From positions 1,178,001-1,242,000 of the forward strand of contig NZ_CVJQ01000001.1 in the NCBI RefSeq assembly GCF_001375595.1: DNA of 64,000 nucleotides, in the 5' to 3' direction. The notes beneath the pieces were generated by a model. That model searched no databases, was not told the origin of the DNA, and saw only the letters and a list, made by a program, of their open reading frames with translations. This DNA is from Phenylobacterium immobile (ATCC 35973) (lineage in GTDB: Bacteria; Pseudomonadota; Alphaproteobacteria; Caulobacterales; Caulobacteraceae). A program made the position numbers and the translations under genes. Shown piece after piece: positions 48,936 through 56,939 of this stretch (positions within the stretch are counted from its first letter, which is position 1; each line of letters begins with the position of its first letter).

Positions 48936-49615
48936 TAATCGCGATTATGCAGCCTTATTTGTTTCCGTATATCGATTATTTTCGTCTGCTAGCGAAATCT
49001 CACGTGTTTGTTTCTCACGATGACGCGCAATACGTTAAGGGCGGTTGGATCAACCGAAACCATATACGTCTTGACGGGCGGCTCACCGGTATCGGATTGC
49101 CGGTGCGCCGCGCGTCCCACGCCCTGCCAATTAATCAGAGGGCATATGTCCCGGGGCCAGAGTCTCGCCGTCGCCTGGAAAGGCAGGTGGCTGCCGCCTA
49201 TCGGACGGCGCCTCATTTTTCGGCGGTCATGCCGTTGCTCTCAGAGATGCTCGCGACGGAGGAGGACAACGTCGCTATCATGAACACGGCGCTGCTCAGG
49301 CGGCTCGCTGAAGTCCTGCGGCTGCCGACCAGGATCGTGTGCGCGTCCGAAATCGGGCTCGAGGGTGGGCTTTCGGGCGTCGACAAGGTGCTGGCGCTCT
49401 GCAAAGCCATGGGCGGCAGCAGTTACCTCAACGCTAGCGGCGGGGTCGGTCTCTACGATCCAGAAACGTTCGAGGCGGCGGGGCTTGGGTTGAAGTTTAT
49501 TCCGCCGCCCAAGCAGCGGAGCGCATCGATCATCGATGACCTGATGCGGCGGTCCCTTCCCGAGCTGACCGAAGACCTGATGGGCACGACGCCCATCGAT
49601 GCGTCGCGGAAATGA
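48932..49615 (+). CDS. WbqC-family protein
   Basis: 227 residues. The N-terminus IIAIMQPYLFPYIDYFRLLAKSHVFV.HDDAQYVKGGWINRN is diagnostic of the WbqC-like family found in O-antigen and surface-glycan clusters; SYLNASGGVGLYD near 160 is also conserved. The exact reaction is unsettled; members are linked to acylation or modification of amino sugars. Start GTG 48932 fits the family N-terminus and overlaps a short upstream ORF. The gene is richer in A+T at its 5' end than neighbours, suggesting separate acquisition. Confidence 0.88.
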   Translation: MIIAIMQPYLFPYIDYFRLLAKSHVFVSHDDAQYVKGGWINRNHIRLDGRLTGIGLPVRRASHALPINQRAYVPGPESRRRLERQVAAAYRTAPHFSAVMPLLSEMLATEEDNVAIMNTALLRRLAEVLRLPTRIVCASEIGLEGGLSGVDKVLALCKAMGGSSYLNASGGVGLYDPETFEAAGLGLKFIPPPKQRSASIIDDLMRRSLPELTEDLMGTTPIDASRK

Positions 49616-49628
49616 CCTTCGAGAGGCG

Positions 49629-50936
49629 CTACTTTCGAGAAATCCAGTCGGCGGCGAACGCGCGGAAGGTCTCGACATCGATGACGTAGTCCGAGTTGTG
49701 GAGGAAGTCCTCCTGCCGCCGGACGACCGGACCCGTGAGAACGGTCATTTCGATGTGCTGCGTGGCGAAGAGACTGTTGTAGTCCGCCAGCGCCTCGATG
49801 AACGGATGGCAGAGAACACAGACCCGCGCGCCGGGATTGGCGAGCAGGACGAGGAAGAGCGCTGAGCCTTCCGGCGCGACGATGAAGCGAGCGGCGCGAA
49901 TAACTCGCAGCTGTTCGCCGAAAGACATGTCTTCCGGGTAGACGACGCGGAAGCCCAAGGCCTCCGCTGCGGCTTCCAGGGCGTCGCGGTTGCACAGTTT
50001 GCGGTGCCGGAATCCTCGCCGGGCGAGGTAGAGGCGCTCGGATCCCTCAGTTATGCCCAGAGCTCCATCAGCGCGACGACGCCAATCTTTGAGCACCGGA
50101 TCGAACCTGCTGGGCGGCGCGCAAACGTGCTCCCACGGGAAACTGCCGTCCGTGTGCTCGTGCATGCCGAAATACATCAGGGTTGGCGCGGTCCAAAGGC
50201 GGGCGACCGAGACGTGCTCGAAGGCGCGAACCTCGACGATGTCCAGTTCCGGATAGAGCAGGGCCAGCGCCTGACGGTGAGAATCTGGCATGGACGCGTC
50301 GATCAGCACCGGCGTTCTAGGCATATGCCGCGCCGCGTAGGCGTATTTCGGCAGGTACTCGCACATCCAATGTCCGAAAAAATCGCTGTGGCAGCCCAGC
50401 AACGAAAACGCTTCGGCGAGTTCCAGCGCAGGGCGGGCCCCGGGCTCAGGCGACAGGGGCGTGCCGCCGCGGACACTGAAGATCGACGGGTCCCAATCGA
50501 GATCGTCCCCAATGCGGGCGCGTTCGGCGTCATCACCGTCAAGCAGCGACAGGCCGTCTCCTTGGACAACGGCTGACCGGCCCAGCAGGCGAACGTCGCT
50601 CAGACTGGCCACGTAGAAAGGTCTGGTCCGGCTTTGCAGCGAGATCGCATCACCTTCGCCGACCAGTCGTGGCGCCTGCGCTGTGAACGGCGTCCCGCCA
50701 GGCTCGATGTTGAGGAACGTGTCGCCGTTTGCGCAGGCGAAGTCGCGCAGGCCGTGCGCCGGCGCTGGCCGCAAAGCGTTGGCGGCGGGCAAACGGAGCG
50801 TCGCCTGATAGCGCCGGAAGGCTTCGTCGACGCCATGCTCGGCGACCAGCGCACGCTTGAATCCCATGAGTCGGAAAAGATTCGGACGTCCCGGCGCATA
50901 CTCTAAGTCAACCCTGCGCGGCTGCAGATCCGCCAT
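49629..50936 (-). CDS. GT61-type (DUF563) glycosyltransferase
   Basis: 435 residues. The C-terminal two thirds show the GT61/DUF563 pattern: GHWMCEYLPKYAYA near 190 (the conserved F.HWM/L segment), ERLYLARRGFRHRKLCNRDALEA, the LGF.VV.PEDMSFGEQLRVI.AAR.IVAPEGSALF region and a C-terminal HIEMTVLTGPV. GT61 enzymes transfer xylose, arabinose, GlcNAc or related sugars. The N-terminal 120 residues are not recognised. It is downstream of, and on the same strand as, the small GT2 gene (12-base gap). Confidence 0.8.
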   Translation of the reverse strand: MADLQPRRVDLEYAPGRPNLFRLMGFKRALVAEHGVDEAFRRYQATLRLPAANALRPAPAHGLRDFACANGDTFLNIEPGGTPFTAQAPRLVGEGDAISLQSRTRPFYVASLSDVRLLGRSAVVQGDGLSLLDGDDAERARIGDDLDWDPSIFSVRGGTPLSPEPGARPALELAEAFSLLGCHSDFFGHWMCEYLPKYAYAARHMPRTPVLIDASMPDSHRQALALLYPELDIVEVRAFEHVSVARLWTAPTLMYFGMHEHTDGSFPWEHVCAPPSRFDPVLKDWRRRADGALGITEGSERLYLARRGFRHRKLCNRDALEAAAEALGFRVVYPEDMSFGEQLRVIRAARFIVAPEGSALFLVLLANPGARVCVLCHPFIEALADYNSLFATQHIEMTVLTGPVVRRQEDFLHNSDYVIDVETFRAFAADWISRK

Positions 50937-50948
50937 CGCCGACCGCGC

Positions 50949-51845
50949 TCAAGTTCGAGGGCGGGAGAACAGGTCCGCTGCGCTCCGCACTGTGCCATTC
51001 CGCTGCAGGGCGGCCAGTTCATCAGCGGAGAATTGGCTTCTCCTGAACTCCTGTTCCAGTTCGCCGCGCTCGGCCAGCGCCAGCCAACGCCGCCAATGCC
51101 ACGCCCGCGTCGGCTCTTCCTCAGGATCGGTGAATTCGAGTTGCTCGTCCGCATCGAAGCACTCGCGGATGTTCACCGTGACCTTTCGTTTGAACCTCTC
51201 GAAGGTCGTAAGTGGGAGATGAGCGATCAGCAGTTCGTCCGATACTCGGCGTCGCGGTGTCTGGCCGGCGGCGACGACGATCTGGTGCATGCCGTCCCGG
51301 AGGCCGCCTATGCAGTGTTGGCGGGCGATCACCTTCGCAGAAGGAACGGCCCGAATCCACGCGGTTTCTGGATTGTTCCTCAGGTGGAGGCGCATGTCAC
51401 CGCCTGGCGGTTCGACGATCAATTGAATCTGCGCGTGATGTTCGGGTGAAAGATCCGCCGGCATCAGCGCACCCTCCGGCCCGAGGGGGACGTTATACCT
51501 CGGCACGGTTATCAAGTCGGCATCGGCGCGCGCCAGGGCGCCCTTCAGGTCGCCGTCGCGGGCGATCAGCAACTCGTCGGCGTCGATGAACACGACCCAG
51601 TCTGCGTCCAGCGCCTTGACCGCGGAAAGGTCCATAGCAAGTGCGACGTCGTGCAACTCGTCGTTGGCGATCTTGATGATTTTGAATGCATCCGATCGGC
51701 GATTTTCCAGTATCTTCTCTGTGCCGTCTGTAGAAAAGAGATCGCAGATCAAAATCTCTTCGACACCAAGTGAGTAGAGCTGGTCGATCGTGCGATCTAT
51801 CAACTCAACTTCGTCCTTGACGCCTATGTGGGCTGCGATCTTCAC
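50949..51845 (-). CDS. Small GT2-like glycosyltransferase
   Basis: 298 residues if started at GTG 51845, the point where the conserved fold begins (KIAAHIGVKDEVELIDRTIDQLYSLGV). A longer frame to 52025 would run under the divergent FemAB-like gene and is less likely, but no clear ribosome site supports 51845. The Glyco_tranf_2_4-type features are ILICDLFSTDGTEKIL, DADWVVFIDADELL (DxD) and a late IAHLPLTTFERFKRKV. Probable cytoplasmic transferase; donor and acceptor unknown. It is transcribed with the GT61 gene. Confidence 0.75.
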   Translation of the reverse strand: MKIAAHIGVKDEVELIDRTIDQLYSLGVEEILICDLFSTDGTEKILENRRSDAFKIIKIANDELHDVALAMDLSAVKALDADWVVFIDADELLIARDGDLKGALARADADLITVPRYNVPLGPEGALMPADLSPEHHAQIQLIVEPPGGDMRLHLRNNPETAWIRAVPSAKVIARQHCIGGLRDGMHQIVVAAGQTPRRRVSDELLIAHLPLTTFERFKRKVTVNIRECFDADEQLEFTDPEEEPTRAWHWRRWLALAERGELEQEFRRSQFSADELAALQRNGTVRSAADLFSRPRT

Positions 51846-51947
51846 TGTTTTATCGTGATCTCGGGACGATGAAGCGGTACCATACCGCGCCGCTGGCCGC
51901 CATTCAATGTGGCCGGGCGCAGGGCGCAATCTCTGCAAGGAGCGTGG

Positions 51948-52922
51948 GTGGACAAGCTGATTCCGCTGAGCGACGATGCCGGCTGGCACGCCGCTCTGCA
52001 TGGGTTGCGATATGGGTTCGGCCATACGCTTGGAGCCTGCAGGGCGCTTGCGCTCAGTTCGGGTTCGCCGACCTTCCTCTATGTCTTTGAATCCAACGAC
52101 GCGAAGCTGATCTGTCCCTTGTCGGAGCGGAGCTTCGCTGGCGCGCGGGACATCTGCACCCCGTTCGGATTCTCAGGGTTCGCGGGCCGAGGCGAGCTTT
52201 CAGGATTTCCCCAGCACTGGCGAGACTACGCGCGCCGCGCGGGCTGGGTCTGCGGATATATCGGGCAGCATCCGCTGTACGCACCGTCAAACCTGGAGTG
52301 GGGCGCGGAGCTGTTCGCTCAGAATGAGCTGTTCTTCCTCGATCTCAAGCAATCAGAAGAGGCGCTCTATGGCCGACTATCACGGTCGCGGCGCCGACAA
52401 ATCGCCGCTTGGTCTGCGCCCAACCGGTCTGTCGTGGCGGATCGTTCTGCGGCGATCGCCTTTTTCACCGACACCGTGGATGGATTCTTCGCCGCGAAAG
52501 GCGCCGCGGGCGCGTATTTCTTTTCGCCGGAAACTTGGAGGGCGCTCTTCGAACTCGAAAGTGTCATGGTGCTCGGTGCTCAGGTCGATGGGCGGATCGT
52601 CGCTGCGACCGTGTTTGTCTATTCGCCCTTCGGGGCAGAGGCGCTGTTCAACGTGTCGGTCGCCGACGGACGTGACGCCGCGACGGCGATCATGTGGAGT
52701 GCGGCGCTCGCGCTCCAGAGGCTCGGCGTCGCGAGCCTGAACATGGGAGGAGGGGTCCGCCCCGGCGATCCGGTTGCTGAAGCCAAACGCCAGTTCGGCG
52801 CTGAAGTCCGGCCACTCAACGCCCTCAAGCAAATCTACGACCGGGACGCGTTCCTGGATTTGTCCCCCGGCTGGATAGATCGCGACATGGCTGGCTATTT
52901 CCCGCCGTATCACAAGGCATGA
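51948..52922 (+). CDS. FemAB/GNAT-like acyl- or aminoacyltransferase
   Basis: 324 residues from GTG 51948, preceded by AAGGAG with 5-base spacing. Double-GNAT FemAB pattern: LICPLSERSFAGARDICTPFGFSGF near 55-80, LDLKQSEEALYGRLSRSRRRQI (the LYGRLSR..R..I hallmark), then GAQVDGRIVAATVFVYSPFGAEALFNVS and AALALQRLGVASLNMGGG. Such proteins attach aminoacyl or acyl groups to sugars or peptidoglycan precursors. In this cluster it may decorate a sugar, possibly with WbqC. Followed 7 bases later by a methyltransferase gene. Confidence 0.8.
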   Translation: MDKLIPLSDDAGWHAALHGLRYGFGHTLGACRALALSSGSPTFLYVFESNDAKLICPLSERSFAGARDICTPFGFSGFAGRGELSGFPQHWRDYARRAGWVCGYIGQHPLYAPSNLEWGAELFAQNELFFLDLKQSEEALYGRLSRSRRRQIAAWSAPNRSVVADRSAAIAFFTDTVDGFFAAKGAAGAYFFSPETWRALFELESVMVLGAQVDGRIVAATVFVYSPFGAEALFNVSVADGRDAATAIMWSAALALQRLGVASLNMGGGVRPGDPVAEAKRQFGAEVRPLNALKQIYDRDAFLDLSPGWIDRDMAGYFPPYHKA

Positions 52923-52929
52923 ATTGACG

Positions 52930-53637
52930 ATGTATTCGAAGTCCGCACAGTTTTACGACGAACTATATCACTTCAAAGACTACCGCAAAGCGTCTGAAGG
53001 GGTGATTTCAGAGATAAGGTCTTTAGCTCCAGCGGCGCGGACTCTTTTGGATGTCGCCTGTGGAACTGGTCTTCATCTCCAGGAGCTCTCGAAGACGTTC
53101 GCGGTCGAAGGGCTAGATATCAATCCGGATTTCGTTGAAGCCGCACGTAAACGTGTTCCAGACGCGCCGATCCACCTCGGTGACATGACTGAATTTTATC
53201 TTGGAAAGACATTCGACGCCGTCACCATCCTCTTCAGTTCCCAAGCCTATGTGAAGACGAAGGAAAATCTGCGAAAGACAGTCGCTTGCCTTGCGCGCCA
53301 TCTCGCCGATGGAGGCGTGGTCATTATGGAGCCATGGTTCAGCGCTGAGACTTTCTGGACGGGAACCATCACCGTTAACGTCGTGGACAAAAAAGATCTG
53401 AAGATCGTTTGGATGTACACGAGCGAGCGGGTCGGCGATTTGGCGGTGCTCGATATCCACTACATGGTCGGCCGCCCCGGCGGCATCGAACAGTTCCGAG
53501 AAGTGCACGAGCTCGGACTTTTCGGCGTTGAGGACTACCGCGACGCCTTCGAACACGCTGGTCTGGACTTTAGCCACTCAGAGGGCGGACCGTTTGGTCG
53601 CGGAGTCTATCGCGCTTGGCGAGGACGCCGATCCTAA
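52930..53637 (+). CDS. Class I SAM-dependent methyltransferase
   Basis: 235 residues from ATG 52930; a TTG two codons earlier is an alternative. N-terminal SAQFYDELYHFKDY is typical of small methyltransferases in glycan and natural-product clusters. Motif I LLDVACGTGLHLQEL (SAM binding), acidic residue in GLDINPDFVE, and motif post-I GDMTEF are clear; NADGG-type strand 5 reads LADGGVVIMEPW. Probably methylates a sugar. It shares a transcript with the FemAB-like gene. Base composition is slightly A+T-rich relative to the cluster core. Confidence 0.88.
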   Translation: MYSKSAQFYDELYHFKDYRKASEGVISEIRSLAPAARTLLDVACGTGLHLQELSKTFAVEGLDINPDFVEAARKRVPDAPIHLGDMTEFYLGKTFDAVTILFSSQAYVKTKENLRKTVACLARHLADGGVVIMEPWFSAETFWTGTITVNVVDKKDLKIVWMYTSERVGDLAVLDIHYMVGRPGGIEQFREVHELGLFGVEDYRDAFEHAGLDFSHSEGGPFGRGVYRAWRGRRS

Positions 53638-53781
53638 CCGCGGGCTTCGCGCGATGGCCACCGCGCCGTGACGCACTACCGGCGCGTTGGCGACCCCACT
53701 CGCGCGACGCGGCCCAGGTCAGCTTCTGTGACGCCCGCTGGTTAACCTGGCAAGTTTGGCGCCCTATGTGGGGAACTACCG

Positions 53782-54888
53782 ATGAACCTATACGACATCG
53801 TCAAGCGCCGGGATCGGACGCTTTCGGAAAGCGAAGGGACGATCGAGGCCGTCGTTGGCAAGAAGCCGCGAACCTTTCTAGGCGCCCGTTTGAGCCCCGG
53901 CGCCCGGATCCAGCTGAAAGGCGCGCATGAGTTCACCTGCCTCCGGAATTTCCCGCGGGACATCGGGTGGCGCTACTTCTTGCCAGCGGACGCAACGGGA
54001 TCGGCGTCTGTCAGAATCCTTGTGCGCGCGACCAGCGCTCGCGGGCTCGGCGGGGCGGGCGATAATACGGCGCAACTCTGCCTGGGCGTGGCGTCCCCGC
54101 TGCAGCAGCCCGGCGAGCCGACGCTTCTGACTTGGCCGGCCTGGCTCGGCGAGGCTGACGGCTTCGACATCGAATTGGTCAACGATGGACCTTCGGCGAT
54201 CGATATCGCCTCAAGTCCCATGTTCAATCCGCGATCGGGACTTGAGGGTCTGTTGCGCGGCAAGGGAATAGAGGTCGGGCCTGGCGCAAATCCTTTCGTC
54301 ATGCCCGGCGATGATGTCGATGTGCAGTACCTCGAGGCTGCGCCAATGACCGAATGGCTAAGCAATTACGACCATCAGGCTGTCATCGCGCAGGAAAAGC
54401 GACAGCTCTGGGAGCGCTACATCATCGGCGACGCCCAGCAATTGGACGTCTGCCCCGACGAATCCCTCGATTTCATTTTCTCGAGCCATGTGTTTGAGCA
54501 CTTCGTGAACCCGCTCGCCGTACTCGGAAACTGGGCCAAGAAACTGAGGCCCGGCGGCAGGGTCGTTTGCGTTATCCCGGACGCCAGATATTGCTTTGAT
54601 CTTCGGCAGCCGCTGAGCGAACCATCGGACTGGCTTGAGGAAGAGCATACCGGAATCTGGACGCTTGCGGACGCTAAGTATGAAAAATGGCGCCGTTACA
54701 CCGCACCATACAATACGACGGAAGATTTGATCCGGCGAAATTACTCAATTCACGCCCATTATTATACTTCTAGTTCCTATGTTTGGATCGTCGATAGACT
54801 GATATCTGCAGGCGTATTTGCAAAATATTTTATCAACAATTCGCCCAACAACAAGGATTTCGGTGTGGTTCTCTGGCGTGCGGCCTGA
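53782..54888 (+). CDS. Methyltransferase-domain protein of surface-glycan cluster
   Basis: 368 residues. Residues about 1-150 are a beta-rich non-catalytic part (FLGARLSPGARIQLKG, TCLRNFPRDIGWRYFLP). The C-terminal half is a Methyltransf_11-like domain: GIEVGPGANPFVMPG (glycine-rich SAM loop), DAQQLDVCPDESLDFIFSSHVFEHFVNPLAVLGNWAKKLRPGG, with an end extension. This combination is common in lipopolysaccharide and exopolysaccharide loci. It ends the cluster; about 410 bases of non-coding DNA follow. The ATG at 53782 is preceded by weak ribosome-site sequence. Confidence 0.85.
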   Translation: MNLYDIVKRRDRTLSESEGTIEAVVGKKPRTFLGARLSPGARIQLKGAHEFTCLRNFPRDIGWRYFLPADATGSASVRILVRATSARGLGGAGDNTAQLCLGVASPLQQPGEPTLLTWPAWLGEADGFDIELVNDGPSAIDIASSPMFNPRSGLEGLLRGKGIEVGPGANPFVMPGDDVDVQYLEAAPMTEWLSNYDHQAVIAQEKRQLWERYIIGDAQQLDVCPDESLDFIFSSHVFEHFVNPLAVLGNWAKKLRPGGRVVCVIPDARYCFDLRQPLSEPSDWLEEEHTGIWTLADAKYEKWRRYTAPYNTTEDLIRRNYSIHAHYYTSSSYVWIVDRLISAGVFAKYFINNSPNNKDFGVVLWRAA

Positions 54889-55300
54889 CCCATCGCTCGG
54901 ACGGTGACAGGCGGCGGAGAAACCCGGGCGATCCGTCGAACGAGCGCAACTTCGCAGTCGGGTTGGCTCGTCGATTGCGTGGCGGTGCTGTCAGTCCAAC
55001 GGCAACTCCCCTCCGGCAAGGCGTAGCGAGTGCAGGGCGGCCATGGCTCTAGCCCATGACCTGCGGCGAACTGTCAAAATAGCGGAACGGGTTGGTCGGC
55101 CTGGTCATGCAGCGCGGCTATGGGCTTCGGTTAGCGGGCCCTGAACGTTGGGCTGACAACACCCCTGCCGAAGCTCGATCGGAACAGTCCCTTGCTGCGG
55201 CCGGCAAGCTGTCACCGCATAGCGAAACTGTCACAATGAGCGATTAAGCGGGCGGCTAGACGCGCGGGCTTTCGGGCACGTGGTATCAAAAGGGGCCGCT
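54889..55300. other. Gene-free interval
   Basis: 412 bases with no convincing reading frame, RNA gene or strong terminator. It separates the glycan cluster from the lipoprotein-TonB receptor pair and should contain the promoter of the latter. An AAGGGG ribosome site at its end precedes GTG 55301. Confidence 0.5.
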
Positions 55301-56848
55301 GTGAAACTCTTCAAGAACCTACTCTTAATTGGTTGTGGCGTGCTGGCGCTCGCCGGCTGCGGACCAGACGATATCGCCTCGCCGGGTACCGGTGGCGACG
55401 TCATCATCAACCCGGGTACGGGTACGGGTACGGGTGGTGGTGGCGGTGGCGGTGGTACGGGCAATGTCACCCCTGCGTCGGGCTGCCCCACGATTGCTGA
55501 TCCGCAAGGCTTGAAGGACGACGGCACGATCACCGGCCCGAGCGGCACATGGCGCGTCTGCACGCTTCCGTCGCGCATCAACCGTTCGATCACGCTGACC
55601 AAGAGCGCCGGCGTGCTCTACCAAATGTCCGGCCGCGTGGACGTCGGGTCCGACGGCGGCTTCACGGCCTCGGCTTCAGACACCAACGTCACGCTGACGA
55701 TCGAGCCGGGCGTCATCGTCTTTGGCGGCACGGGCGTGTCGTGGCTGGCGGTCAATCGCGGCAACAAGATCAACGCGGTCGGCACGGCGATCCGTCCGAT
55801 CGTCTTCACCAGCCGGGATAATGTGCTGGGCCTGAACACCGATACGTCGCAAGGCCAGTGGGGTGGCGTCGTGCTGCTCGGCCGCGCGCGCATCACCGAC
55901 TGCGCCACCGGTTCGGTGGCCTCCAACACCTGCGAGCGCCAGACGGAAGGCGCGGCTGACCCTGCTCGTTTCGGCGGGACCAATGACGCCGACAACAGTG
56001 GCGTGATGTCCTACGTCCAGATCCGCTTCTCGGGCTACGTGCTGGGCGGCAATTCCGAACTGCAGTCCCTCACTCCCTCGGGCGTCGGCAGCGGCACGCA
56101 GCTCGACCACATCATGTCGTTCAACAGCTCTGACGACGGCGCGGAGTTCTTCGGCGGCGTGGTCAACTTGAAGTACTACGTTTCGGTCGGCGCGGACGAC
56201 GACAGCCTTGACGCCGACGTGGGCTCGCGGGGCAGCTTCCAATACGGCCTGCTGATCCAGCGCCCCGGCGCCGGCGACGCCCTGATGGAAATCGACTCGA
56301 ACGGCTTTGAAAGCGATACGCCGCGTCAGAACCTGACCATCTCCAACTTCACGATGGTCCAGCCGGCGGTCAGCGCGAGCAATGAGGCCAACGACCAAGC
56401 CGCGATCCTGATCCGCGGCAACGCCGACGCCACCCTCGTCAACAGCATCGTCAATACGCCGAACAACGAGTGCATCCGCCTGAACGGCACGGGCACGACG
56501 CCCGCGACGCTGACGGCGCGCTCGGTGGTACTGAACTGTAATGCAACGAAGTTCCTGGGCACGGGCAGCTACACCGCCGCCCAGGTGGCCACCGCCTTTG
56601 GCGCCGGCGCCAACAACAACCGGGACGTCTTCACCCCGACCCTCAGCAATGGCTACCAGAACGGCGCCAATGAAGCCGCGGTGCCGCCCTTCGCCGCCGC
56701 CAGCCTGAGCAGCTTCTTCACCAGCCCGACCTACATCGGCGGCGTGCGGGACGGCAACGACACCTGGTGGGCCGGTTGGGCCTGCAACAGCTCCACGGCC
56801 AACTTCGGTTCGACCAGCGGCGCCTGCACCGCCCTGCCCACGTACTGA
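55301..56848 (+). CDS. Secreted lipoprotein, beta-helix-like, partner of TonB receptor
   Basis: 515 residues from GTG 55301 (AAGGGG, 5-base spacing). Lipoprotein signal: KLFKNLLLIGCGVLALAGC with lipobox LAGC. A Gly/Thr-rich linker encoded by a GGGTAC-type repeat follows. The body has repeated beta-strand-rich segments (VTLTIEPGVIVFGGTG, AVGTAIRPIVFTSRD, QGQWGGVVLLGRARI, YVQIRFSGYVLGG, LDHIMSFNSSDDGAEFFGGVVN, AAILIRGNADATLVNSIV) consistent with a right-handed parallel beta-helix. Similar proteins occur beside TonB receptors in caulobacters, sphingomonads and Bacteroidota. Function is unknown; surface capture of a ligand for the receptor is inferred from the neighbour. Confidence 0.85.
   Translation: MKLFKNLLLIGCGVLALAGCGPDDIASPGTGGDVIINPGTGTGTGGGGGGGGTGNVTPASGCPTIADPQGLKDDGTITGPSGTWRVCTLPSRINRSITLTKSAGVLYQMSGRVDVGSDGGFTASASDTNVTLTIEPGVIVFGGTGVSWLAVNRGNKINAVGTAIRPIVFTSRDNVLGLNTDTSQGQWGGVVLLGRARITDCATGSVASNTCERQTEGAADPARFGGTNDADNSGVMSYVQIRFSGYVLGGNSELQSLTPSGVGSGTQLDHIMSFNSSDDGAEFFGGVVNLKYYVSVGADDDSLDADVGSRGSFQYGLLIQRPGAGDALMEIDSNGFESDTPRQNLTISNFTMVQPAVSASNEANDQAAILIRGNADATLVNSIVNTPNNECIRLNGTGTTPATLTARSVVLNCNATKFLGTGSYTAAQVATAFGAGANNNRDVFTPTLSNGYQNGANEAAVPPFAAASLSSFFTSPTYIGGVRDGNDTWWAGWACNSSTANFGSTSGACTALPTY
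55414..55461. repeat. Low-complexity GGGTAC/GGTGGC tract in the lipoprotein linker
   Basis: Three GGGTAC units followed by a GGT/GGC-rich run encode the flexible Gly-Thr and poly-Gly linker behind the lipid anchor. Length changes in units of 3 or 6 would keep the frame. Confidence 0.8.
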
Positions 56849-56873
56849 TCAGGCCGGCGTCTGAAGTAGGGAA

Positions 56874-56903
56874 GGGGGCGGCCGGCGACGGCGGCCCCCT
56901 TTT
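56874..56903 (+). terminator. Probable partial terminator between lipoprotein and TonB receptor genes
   Basis: GGGGGC at 56874-56879 pairs with GCCCCC at 56894-56899, with a further short inner stem (CCG/CGG), followed by TTTT (56900-56903). It lies 25 bases past the lipoprotein stop and 36 before the receptor start. Since no separate receptor promoter is evident, it may act as an attenuator giving more lipoprotein than receptor. Confidence 0.6.
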
Positions 56904-56939
56904 ACCAAAAGATTTCACGAGGGGATGAGGGGTTTGGCT

